A stretch of 64,000 bases of DNA from Phosphitispora fastidiosa (lineage in GTDB: Bacteria > Bacillota > Thermincolia > Thermincolales > UBA2595). Below the pieces are notes generated by a model. It was given only the letters and a program-made list of their open reading frames with translations. It ran no database searches and was not told where the DNA came from. Location: positions 237,433 through 301,432 of the forward strand of contig NZ_JAHHUL010000003.1 of assembly GCF_019008365.1 (NCBI RefSeq). The letters are read 5' to 3'. Each line of letters starts with the position of its first letter. Within the stretch, counting starts at the first letter, position 1. The translations under genes and the position numbers were made by a program. Of this stretch, positions 54,905 to 63,600 are shown piece by piece.

Positions 54905-55006
54905 GCTTCATACCTCCTAAGAACATTTTCAAATATTATTTTACCTGTAATTAACAGAAAAGGGAAGGTTAACTTTCTAACCCACTACTAATCAGGGGTG
55001 AGGATA

Positions 55007-55273
55007 ATGTTATCAAGCCTGTCTGTGTTAAAAGAATTATCAAGGATAGGTATAATTGAGAAAGAAGGTAAATTGATTATTGTCATCCTTGCCAGACCTG
55101 CTCACTACAAGTTTGGGCAATTAGTAAAAATGGGATGTATTTTTGACGGAGGCTATGTTTTTATGCCCCCTGATGGAGCCATGGCAGGGACTTATGAAGA
55201 AGTTGTTCTGCCATCATGGGTGTTTAGGATACGAAGAGAATATAGGAGAATAAAGCGGAATTGCATTAAATAA
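55007..55273 (+). CDS. Hypothetical small protein
   Basis: 88 residues from ATG 55007 after AGGGGTGAGG. It is a mix of strand and helix with a basic C-terminus (RIRREYRRIKRNCIK), and the central CIFDGGYVFMPPDGAMAGTYEEVVLPSW has no motif I recognise. No paralogue in the window. Real-gene evidence is the ribosome site and length only. Confidence 0.5.
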   Translation: MLSSLSVLKELSRIGIIEKEGKLIIVILARPAHYKFGQLVKMGCIFDGGYVFMPPDGAMAGTYEEVVLPSWVFRIRREYRRIKRNCIK

Positions 55274-55344
55274 TGAGGATTTTACCGGCAAACTGGTAAT
55301 GAGAATTGGCAGGATATAAGATGGCAGAAACAAGCACATTAGTG

Positions 55345-55620
55345 TCAATCATTATTTTCATATTTTTCATTCCACAGTTCGGATCTGATTTCTTTTACCA
55401 GTTGGTTTATGTTTTCTTCAGAATGAAGTCCCTGTTTTTCTGCTTCTCCTGCCATAGCTTGCTGAAATTCCCTCAGTGCGACCAGAGCGGAATTAGCTAT
55501 AATAATATTACCGTTTTCCTCCAGAAACAAAACTTTATCTCCTTCTTTAAGGTTCAGTTTTTTGCGGATTTCGATAGGTATAGTTATTTGTCCCTTTGAG
55601 GAGAGTCTTGCAAGTTCCAC
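55345..55620 (-). CDS. AbrB/SpoVT-type DNA-binding protein
   Basis: 91 residues from GTG 55620, seven bases after AAAGGAGG. A longer frame extends into the tracrRNA terminator and is unlikely to be used. The swapped-hairpin domain is clear: ARLSSKGQITIPIEIRKKLNLKEGDKVLFLEENGNIIIANS (about 3-44). A helical C-terminal tail of about 45 residues follows. Such proteins are transition-state regulators or antitoxins, but no VapC-type toxin adjoins it. A TGATATAAT extended -10 at 55679-55687 precedes it, between it and the tracrRNA on the same strand. Confidence 0.85.
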   Translation of the reverse strand: MELARLSSKGQITIPIEIRKKLNLKEGDKVLFLEENGNIIIANSALVALREFQQAMAGEAEKQGLHSEENINQLVKEIRSELWNEKYENND

Positions 55621-55718
55621 TAAAATACCTCCTTTACTTTCTTTACTTTTCCCGCAAGTAAGATTTTCTTTACATAGTATTATATCACTTTTCTGCGTAT
55701 AAATGCATGTCCGGAAAA

Positions 55719-55914
55719 TAAAAAACCGCCTTCGGCGGTAAATATTTAAAATAACGGCGGATTTGTTGTCGGATACCGCCATACCCCACGGTCACCTCAG
55801 AAGAGATACCTTATCTTAGAACTGCTGATGGATATTGATAAACTTACACTGATTTATCAATAAATGGTTCTCTGATGGATATTCATAAACCTACACATAA
55901 ACAATCCTAAGCTC
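55719..55914 (-). ncRNA. tracrRNA of the type II-C CRISPR-Cas system
   Basis: Read on the minus strand. Two repeat-derived segments are present, 55866-55896 (31 nt, two mismatches to the repeat) and 55825-55849 (25 nt, exact complement of the repeat's 3' part). The second is followed by CAGTTCTAAGAT, which re-pairs with the repeat's first bases GTTTT after a bulge, giving the usual upper stem, bulge and lower stem. The tail forms GGT-A-T-CTC / GAG-GTGACC, then GGCGG / CCGCC, and ends at ACCGCC-GAA-GGCGGT followed by TTTTTT (about 55719-55739). A promoter lies at 55921-55949. The 5' end is inferred. Confidence 0.85.
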
Positions 55915-55920
55915 AAGAAA

Positions 55921-55949
55921 ATATTAACATAAATAAAATATAATGTCAA
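55921..55949 (-). promoter_or_regulatory. tracrRNA promoter
   Basis: On the minus strand a perfect TTGACA (55944-55949) is followed after 17 bp by TAATAT (55921-55926). It fires away from cas9, overlapping the cas9 upstream region, and would begin the RNA near 55914. Confidence 0.7.
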
Positions 55950-55962
55950 TGGGGGAAAGCAT

Positions 55963-58900
55963 ATGAAAAACAAGGTTCGATTTGGGTTGGATATAGGCAT
56001 TGGCTCAATTGGCTGGTGTGTAATTAGCGGGGAAAAGGAAACGGCAAAAATTGAAGATTTTGGTGTAAGAATATTTGATTCCGGCGAAATTGACAAGTTG
56101 GGTAAAGACCGCAAGAGCCAACAGCGGCGCGGATATCGGGCTGCAAGGCGTCTGAACAGGCGTAGGGCATTCAGGAAAAAAAGAATTAAAGCACATCTCC
56201 AGAATATCGGCTTTACGACAATTGATAAGATTGAGGCGTTCTTTCAGCAAAATAGCCGGGATATATATGAAATCAAAGCTATGGCTGCCAAAGAGCAGGT
56301 GACACCGGAGGAAACAGCGGCCTGTCTGATTCATGCCTGCAATTTCAGAGGATATCGGGATTTTTATGAGGAAGCGGAAAAAGAGGTTGCCGGTAGCTAT
56401 GACCAAATAAGCGAGGAAGAGGGAGAAGAAAAGAATAAGGAAGAAACGGTAAACCAGCATGCTCTTTCAGCCTTCGACCAGTTATTCAGAAGCAGCGGGT
56501 GTGAAACGGTATCAGAATTTATCGTAAAGGAATTTAAAAATGAAAACAATAACTTTCCATCCATTCGGAACCGTGAAACCCACGAATCAAGATATTTGAT
56601 CAGGCGGGAATATGTCCGGGACGAAATAAGCCAAATCCTGTACACCCAGTCCAAGTATCATTCCTGCCTTAACAAAGCCCAAATTGATATGGCACTTCAA
56701 ATAATTTTTGCTCAAAGGGATTTTGAGGACGGCCCGGGAAATTCTAATGAAAAATATCGAAGGTACACCGGATTTTTGGACAGCAGGTGCATCGGCAAGT
56801 GCATGTTTTATCATGACCTGAACAGAGGGTTCCGAAGCACAGTTATAGCAGATTTGTATGCTGTCACCAACACCCTGTCACAATACCGCTATAAGGATAC
56901 GCAAACCGGCAATTTTATCCTGACCAAAGACGCGGCTGGGGAGTTGGCTCAGTTTTTACTGGACAACGGGAACCTAACCATGACCGATGTGAAGAAAATA
57001 CTAAAAAAACATGACATTCAACTGCTTAAAAGCGAAAACTCTGATGACAAGGCCCTCTCAAAAGCGGTGAAATACCTGAAAACGGCCAAAAAATGCATAG
57101 AAGATGCTGGCTCGGAGTGGGAGAACTACATTTCTGAACCCCAATTGGATTATCAGCAATTTTCAAAGCTCCATAAGCTGGGAGAGGTCATTTCAAAATA
57201 TCATACTCCCTCTCGCCGACGTAAAGAGTTAGCAGAACTGGACTTCGTCACAGAAAGGCTAATCAAAGCTATCGCAGGGAAAAAAATCAGCGGCACCAGC
57301 AATGTTAGCTACCGGTATATGTGTGAAGCTGTTCAGGCGTTTCTGAATGGTGAGATTTACGGTAACTTCCAGGCAGAAAAATTAAAAGCCCAGCAGAATG
57401 AAAAAGAGGTGAAGGACAGTCGAAAGAAGCTCTTAGCGCTGCTTGAAGATGATGAAGTGAAGAAGAACCCGGTGGTGTTCCGGTCCATTAATGAAACCCG
57501 CAAAATAATTAACGAATTAGTCAGGATTTATGGTTCCCCTGAGTGTATTAATATTGAGGTGGCCAGCGACCTGAATCGCACTTTTACGGATAGGCTGGAA
57601 ATCAAAAATAAGCAGCTGAAAAATGAAAAAAGAACAGCCAGAATCCGGACCCATATTGCAGAGCTTATGGATATCCCTGAAGATGAGGTTCGACCAGTAC
57701 AAATAGACAAATACCGGCTTTATGAGGAGCAGGGCGGCAAATGCTTGTATTCTGGGGAGGCCTTCGGGGACCTGAAGGAAGTTTTGGAGGACCGGCAGCA
57801 AAGGTTTGAAGTCGATCACATCATTCCTTATTCATTGATTCTGGATAATACCTTAAATAACAAGGCGCTGGTTTGGGCTAACGAGAACCAGATCAAAAGG
57901 CAGCGCACCCCTTTAATGTACTTGAGCCAGGATAAAAAGGATGCCTTCATTGCAACTATTAACGTTATGTACACCCGGAAGGAAAATCAAATATCCAAAA
58001 GAAAATACCAGTATCTCAGGCTGGAGAGCCTGTATGGAAAAGAAGCTGAGGAAATTTTGCGGGATTGGAAGAGCAGAAACATCAACGACACCAGATACAT
58101 CACCAAATATATTATCGCTTACATTAAAGACAACTTGATTTTTTCCGGCCGAAAAACAACCCCTGTTTATGGAATTAAAGGAAGTCTGACCTCACGGTTC
58201 AGGAGAATTTGGCTGAATGAAAAAACCTGGGGCGGAGAGGAGAAAAACCGGGATGAAACCCACCTGCACCATGCAGTCGATGCAGTAATAATTGCCAATC
58301 TGACACCTGAATATGTGGAGATTGCCTCAGACAATATTAAGCTGCAGCAAATCAAACGCAGGTACAGATCCGTATCCCATCCTGAATACCAGGAATATCT
58401 GGTGGCCTGTATTAGGAAAATGAAAAACTATTACGGGTTTAATGAGGAATATGCCCGGCTACTCCTGACCAAGACTCAGCGGGTGCCCTCATATATTCCC
58501 AATCTAAGGGATGAGGTGGACATCCGATTCAATGACCAGGATGAGGAATTATGGCAGATTCAGGTTAAAAACTTCTATGCCCAAAAGGGAAGTTTTGTCC
58601 GTCTGCCGCGAATCCCACTGGTATCCTACAAGGAGGAGCGAAAATTCCGGGGACCTATTGCCGACTCTAACCCAATTAAGTTGTGTGAGATTGATGGACA
58701 GAACAAAAAAATAAAGCGGGTTAAGATCCATGATATTACCATCAAGCACCTGGATAAGCTGCGTACTGGGGATAAGTCCCTGGAGACTGCCCTACACAGG
58801 ATTTTGGCTGGTAAAGATGAGAAATATACGGTAGGTAAGTTTCTTAAAGACAGTGGCCTGCCATTTTTTGAGACGGACCGGGGACAAAGGGTTAACAAGG

Positions 58901-59406
58901 TATCTTTGGTGGAAGGAACCACCTCCAATTTCTATCGCAAGGACATAAATGCCCAAAATTATTCGAACATGGGGGGCTTAAATTACTATTGTGTGGAGAT
59001 TTATCAAAACACTAATGGCGAGACCTGCACCTGGGGCATCAAGTATGTTGACGCTGTCAAAAGGGATAAGAAATTACTTATAAAGCCCTCAAGCCTTCCG
59101 GCGGATTACGGCCAGCATGTCATGTATATGTTTCCCAATGAATTTATTGAAATCATCAATAAAAAGGGAGAAACCAAGTTTCAAGGCTATTATAAAGCTG
59201 TTTTCAATATTAACAGCAATGCATTTTATTATGCAAGAGGCAATCAGCCAAAGCAACCCAGAAAATGCTTTACTATAGCCAGCAGTGATAAGGTCAAAAA
59301 ATACCATGTTGATATTCTTGGACGGAGGGGAGGGGAGGTCAAATGTTCCGCACCCTTATCGTTACTCAAGGAGAACGAATCCGAACAGAGCAAAACTGGC
59401 TGGTAG
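55963..59406 (+). CDS. cas9: CRISPR-associated endonuclease Cas9, type II-C
   Basis: 1147 residues, typical of compact type II-C enzymes, with GGGGGAAAG before the ATG. RuvC-I has D10 (FGLDIGIGSIGW). An Arg-rich bridge helix (about 50-80, QQRRGYRAARRLNRRRAFRKKR) follows, then a helical recognition lobe to about 500. RuvC-II has E532 (NIEVASD); HNH has D618-H619 (FEVDHIIPYS) and N642; RuvC-III has H770 and D773 (HHAVDAVIIA). All catalytic residues are intact. The last 350 residues are the PAM-interacting region. No csn2 or cas4 accompanies it. cas1 starts 64 nt before its stop. Confidence 0.98.
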   Translation: MKNKVRFGLDIGIGSIGWCVISGEKETAKIEDFGVRIFDSGEIDKLGKDRKSQQRRGYRAARRLNRRRAFRKKRIKAHLQNIGFTTIDKIEAFFQQNSRDIYEIKAMAAKEQVTPEETAACLIHACNFRGYRDFYEEAEKEVAGSYDQISEEEGEEKNKEETVNQHALSAFDQLFRSSGCETVSEFIVKEFKNENNNFPSIRNRETHESRYLIRREYVRDEISQILYTQSKYHSCLNKAQIDMALQIIFAQRDFEDGPGNSNEKYRRYTGFLDSRCIGKCMFYHDLNRGFRSTVIADLYAVTNTLSQYRYKDTQTGNFILTKDAAGELAQFLLDNGNLTMTDVKKILKKHDIQLLKSENSDDKALSKAVKYLKTAKKCIEDAGSEWENYISEPQLDYQQFSKLHKLGEVISKYHTPSRRRKELAELDFVTERLIKAIAGKKISGTSNVSYRYMCEAVQAFLNGEIYGNFQAEKLKAQQNEKEVKDSRKKLLALLEDDEVKKNPVVFRSINETRKIINELVRIYGSPECINIEVASDLNRTFTDRLEIKNKQLKNEKRTARIRTHIAELMDIPEDEVRPVQIDKYRLYEEQGGKCLYSGEAFGDLKEVLEDRQQRFEVDHIIPYSLILDNTLNNKALVWANENQIKRQRTPLMYLSQDKKDAFIATINVMYTRKENQISKRKYQYLRLESLYGKEAEEILRDWKSRNINDTRYITKYIIAYIKDNLIFSGRKTTPVYGIKGSLTSRFRRIWLNEKTWGGEEKNRDETHLHHAVDAVIIANLTPEYVEIASDNIKLQQIKRRYRSVSHPEYQEYLVACIRKMKNYYGFNEEYARLLLTKTQRVPSYIPNLRDEVDIRFNDQDEELWQIQVKNFYAQKGSFVRLPRIPLVSYKEERKFRGPIADSNPIKLCEIDGQNKKIKRVKIHDITIKHLDKLRTGDKSLETALHRILAGKDEKYTVGKFLKDSGLPFFETDRGQRVNKVSLVEGTTSNFYRKDINAQNYSNMGGLNYYCVEIYQNTNGETCTWGIKYVDAVKRDKKLLIKPSSLPADYGQHVMYMFPNEFIEIINKKGETKFQGYYKAVFNINSNAFYYARGNQPKQPRKCFTIASSDKVKKYHVDILGRRGGEVKCSAPLSLLKENESEQSKTGW

Positions 59407-60263
59407 TTGAAACGGAAGACGGAATGAACAAGATACCTATTGAGGATATCTATTCCATAGTTCTTGATAACAACCGGAGCACCATCAGTTCTTCTGCTGT
59501 TACGGCTATTACTCTGGCAGGTGCCCATATACTGGTCTGTAATGAAAAGCACATGCCCCAGTCAGTGATTTATCCCCTGAATACTCATTACCGTCCCTTA
59601 AATGTGGTAAAAAAACAACTGGAGATGAGCGATGAATTTAAAGATGAAATCTGGCAGTTGATTATTCAGGGGAAAATCAGGAATCAGGCAAGGGTAATGG
59701 AACTTTGCAGGATACCACGGGAAAAGTCAGGTAGAATGTATCGCTTTGCTGAAGAAGTTATTCCAGGGGACCGGGGCAACAGGGAAGGCATTGCCGCCAA
59801 GTGGTTCTTCCGGGCAATTTATGGTAGTGCATTTATCCGGCATACCGATGATGCTATTAATGCCGCCCTGAATTACGGATATGCTGTTATCCGGTCTGCT
59901 GTAGGCAAAACACTGACAGCTTACGGTTATAATTGTGTGCTAGGTTTGCATCATATAAATGAAAAAAATCCTTTTAATTTAGCCGATGATATGATGGAGC
60001 CACTTCGTCCTATGGTAGATTTTTGGGTTGATCACAATTTTGAGGAACTGGCAGGGAGCCTAAGTCAGGATAACCGTAAGGAACTGGTAAATCTAATTAA
60101 TCAGCCGATTTGGCAGGAAAATAAGCGGATGAGTCTTAGAAATGCCATTGACAGGTACATCAGCAGCCTTACCACGGCAATTGAGTGCCAGAATCCCAAA
60201 TTCATTAAAATACCGATGATTATAGGCATTAATGCCCAAATGGGGGATAAAGGGGATGAATAA
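59343..60263 (+). CDS. cas1: CRISPR-associated integrase Cas1
   Basis: 306 residues, type II-like Cas1. The ATG at 59343 lies inside the end of cas9 in another frame, preceded by GGAGGGGAGGTCAA. The metal site residues fall in KWFFRAIYG (E/D pattern differs from the common form), LNYGYAVIRSAV and LGLHHINEKNPFNLADDMMEPLRP, with the H and the second acidic pair clear. Together with Cas2 it inserts new spacers. The 64-nt overlap means tight translational coupling with cas9. Confidence 0.96.
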   Translation: MFRTLIVTQGERIRTEQNWLVVETEDGMNKIPIEDIYSIVLDNNRSTISSSAVTAITLAGAHILVCNEKHMPQSVIYPLNTHYRPLNVVKKQLEMSDEFKDEIWQLIIQGKIRNQARVMELCRIPREKSGRMYRFAEEVIPGDRGNREGIAAKWFFRAIYGSAFIRHTDDAINAALNYGYAVIRSAVGKTLTAYGYNCVLGLHHINEKNPFNLADDMMEPLRPMVDFWVDHNFEELAGSLSQDNRKELVNLINQPIWQENKRMSLRNAIDRYISSLTTAIECQNPKFIKIPMIIGINAQMGDKGDE

Positions 60264-60579
60264 TAGGTATATGCGTATTATGGTCATGTTCGATCTTCCG
60301 GTAACCAGCAACAGGGCAAAAAAAGAATATACGAGATTTAGGAAATTCCTGATTAATGACGGGTATGATATGCTGCAATACTCCATTTATTGCCGCATTA
60401 CCAGGAACCATGATGATGCATCAAAACATGTGAAGCGTCTCAAAAGAAACCTGCCTTCTAAAGGCTCGGTCAGAGCAATGACCGTGACGGAAAAACAATA
60501 TGCCTCTATGCTTGTACTTGTGGGCGAAATTACTGCTACCGAGGATTTATTAAAACCGCGGGAAATACTTGAATTATAG
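60256..60579 (+). CDS. cas2: CRISPR-associated protein Cas2
   Basis: 107 residues from ATG 60256, the only start with a fitting GGGGGATAAAGGGG upstream; an ATG at 60232 extends the frame inside cas1. RYMRIMVMFDLPVTSNRAKKEYTRFRKFL carries the conserved Asp of the ferredoxin-like fold, followed by YDMLQYSIYCRI. It overlaps the end of cas1 by 8 nt and ends 26 bp before the first repeat of the array. Confidence 0.96.
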   Translation: MNNRYMRIMVMFDLPVTSNRAKKEYTRFRKFLINDGYDMLQYSIYCRITRNHDDASKHVKRLKRNLPSKGSVRAMTVTEKQYASMLVLVGEITATEDLLKPREILEL

Positions 60580-60605
60580 CCTGCTTATGGTAGAATAAAT
60601 TTAAG

Positions 60606-63600
60606 GTTTTGGTTCTCTGATGGATATTGATAAACTTACACTTCCGTGTCCTCGTTGTAATCGCTGAAGGTGTTTTGGTTCTCTGATGGATATTGATAAA
60701 CTTACACAAAAACATTGGATGTCTTTGATTGCGAATGGTTTTGGTTCTCTGATGGATATTGATAAACTTACACCACACTCACGAAACGCATAGCAGCCGG
60801 TGTGTTTTGGTTCTCTGATGGATATTGATAAACTTACACCCCAATACTCATCAGAGCAACTATTAAAACGTTTTGGTTCTCTGATGGATATTGATAAACT
60901 TACACTTACAGATGAATCTGTTGACCGAGGACTCGGTTTTGGTTCTCTGATGGATATTGATAAACTTACACTGAATCAAATAACCAGAATATCCATTACC
61001 GCGTTTTGGTTCTCTGATGGATATTGATAAACTTACACTTCACAGACATTTTTATATGCCTCACATAGGTTTTGGTTCTCTGATGGATATTGATAAACTT
61101 ACACCACACTCACGAAACGCATAGCAGCCGGTGTGTTTTGGTTCTCTGATGGATATTGATAAACTTACACTATAATAATCTTTTCGACAGTGATGAATGG
61201 GTTTTGGTTCTCTGATGGATATTGATAAACTTACACTGGAGGGTCCATGGATACACCGATCATAATGTTTTGGTTCTCTGATGGATATTGATAAACTTAC
61301 ACGGGACTTCAGTTCTCTATTAATTCAACATGGTTTTGGTTCTCTGATGGATATTGATAAACTTACACAAGACAAGAAAATTTATTGAACAACAACAAGT
61401 TTTGGTTCTCTGATGGATATTGATAAACTTACACTTTATTAAATGAGAAAATCTTTTGAGTGGAGTTTTGGTTCTCTGATGGATATTGATAAACTTACAC
61501 GCATCTCCGGTAAATAATCCCCAACAATGCGTTTTGGTTCTCTGATGGATATTGATAAACTTACACTATAGAAGGTATTTTACCTACAGACATTAGGTTT
61601 TGGTTCTCTGATGGATATTGATAAACTTACACCTACTGTTTTATCATAATTTTCTTTCATTGGTTTTGGTTCTCTGATGGATATTGATAAACTTACACCA
61701 TGGACTTCGACATATTTAATGAGAAAAAGTTTTGGTTCTCTGATGGATATTGATAAACTTACACTAAAATAAAAGGAGGCCTAAACAATGGAAGTTTTGG
61801 TTCTCTGATGGATATTGATAAACTTACACTGCGGCAGAAAAGTCTATTATCAATCATGAGTTTTGGTTCTCTGATGGATATTGATAAACTTACACGATAT
61901 GGATGCTCGATACGACAGAGATGAAGTTTTGGTTCTCTGATGGATATTGATAAACTTACACACATTCCAAGGAATTGTAATTCCCGGAGCAGTTTTGGTT
62001 CTCTGATGGATATTGATAAACTTACACTAAAACAATGAATACTATATATATTCAGTAGTTTTGGTTCTCTGATGGATATTGATAAACTTACACAGGTAAC
62101 GATATCAGGATTGGCAGGATTGCGTTTTGGTTCTCTGATGGATATTGATAAACTTACACTGCGGCAGAAAAGTCTATTATCAATCATGAGTTTTGGTTCT
62201 CTGATGGATAATGATAAACTTACACTTTCTTGTGCTGATTCAACAGACATATCAGGTTTTGGTTCTCTGATGGATATTGATAAACTTACACGGGATACCA
62301 GACAGTAATAAGTGTCTTAAAGTTTTGGTTCTCTGATGGATATTGATAAACTTACACTTGGCCAAAAACGGGGAGAACAATCGCAAGGTTTTGGTTCTCT
62401 GATGGATATTGATAAACTTACACCTCGATGAGGCGATAAAGCATGTAACAATGTTTTGGTTCTCTGATGGATATTGATAAACTTACACATGATGAACGTG
62501 GATATCATATTGGATTGTGTTTTGGTTCTCTGATGGATATTGATAAACTTACACATGCAATTGCAAGTATTAACCCTGCTACAGTTTTGGTTCTCTGATG
62601 GATATTGATAAACTTACACCCCGTTTTCTTGTGCCGCTGTCGAGGTTTGTTTTGGTTCTCTGATGGATATTGATAAACTTACACGCGGTGGTTAAGGGTA
62701 TGCTAGCACCGTTCGTTTTGGTTCTCTGATGGATATTGATAAACTTACACTCTTGTCCCTCCCGGTCCATGCGAGATTTGGTTTTGGTTCTCTGATGGAT
62801 ATTGATAAACTTACACAAACAACTGCAGACTGACGTCGATGTGATGGTTTTGGTTCTCTGATGGATATTGATAAACTTACACCGGAGACATTAACGGTGT
62901 TGACCTGTCTCAGTTTTGGTTCTCTGATGGATATTGATAAACTTACACACCAACATGCGAACACCCTTGATAACCACAGTTTTGGTTCTCTGATGGATAT
63001 TGATAAACTTACACCCCCTTTTATAAGTTATGAATAAGTTATTTGTTTTGGTTCTCTGATGGATATTGATAAACTTACACAAAACAGTTAAGAGTGTCGC
63101 TAAAGTAATGTTTTGGTTCTCTGATGGATATTGATAAACTTACACGAAGTTTAAAAAGTAGTAGTAAAGTAGATAGTTTTGGTTCTCTGATGGATATTGA
63201 TAAACTTACACGCAGCAATATTTGTGTCTGCAGTGCTTTGGTTTTGGTTCTCTGATGGATATTGATAAACTTACACCTAATGTTGTGGCATAACCTACTC
63301 TTATCAGTTTTGGTTCTCTGATGGATATTGATAAACTTACACTTGTGCTTTGCCCTCCCGGACTAACTTTTGTTTTGGTTCTCTGATGGATATTGATAAA
63401 CTTACACACTAAAGTTAATGACATGCAACTTACTGATGTTTTGGTTCTCTGATGGATATTGATAAACTTACACAAAGTTGTAGATAATAGTTGGTTAAGC
63501 ATGGTTTTGGTTCTCTGATGGATATTGATAAACTTACACCTTCGTCAAAAATTGCTATTTGGAAATTACGTTTTGGTTCTCTGATGGATATTGATAAACT

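Noticed and set aside
55621..55782. Longer start for the AbrB-like protein.
   Set aside because: The extension reads through the tracrRNA terminator, while GTG 55620 has an AAAGGAGG site at ideal spacing.
55770..55799. Similarity between the tracrRNA tail (CCATACCCCACGGTCA) and an arm of the MITE-like element (CCATATGCCACGGTCA), suggesting the tracrRNA tail came from the element.
   Set aside because: The match is 14 of 16 bases with little extension; a match of this size is expected by chance when a window this long is compared with a 70-bp arm.
60580..60605. A conventional CRISPR leader between cas2 and the array.
   Set aside because: Only 26 bp are available; too short for a typical leader, although TAGAATAA could act as a weak -10.
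61759..63502. Minus-strand reading frames in the right array with repeated SLSISIREPKL or KFINIHQRTKT.
   Set aside because: These are translations of the CRISPR repeat, not proteins.
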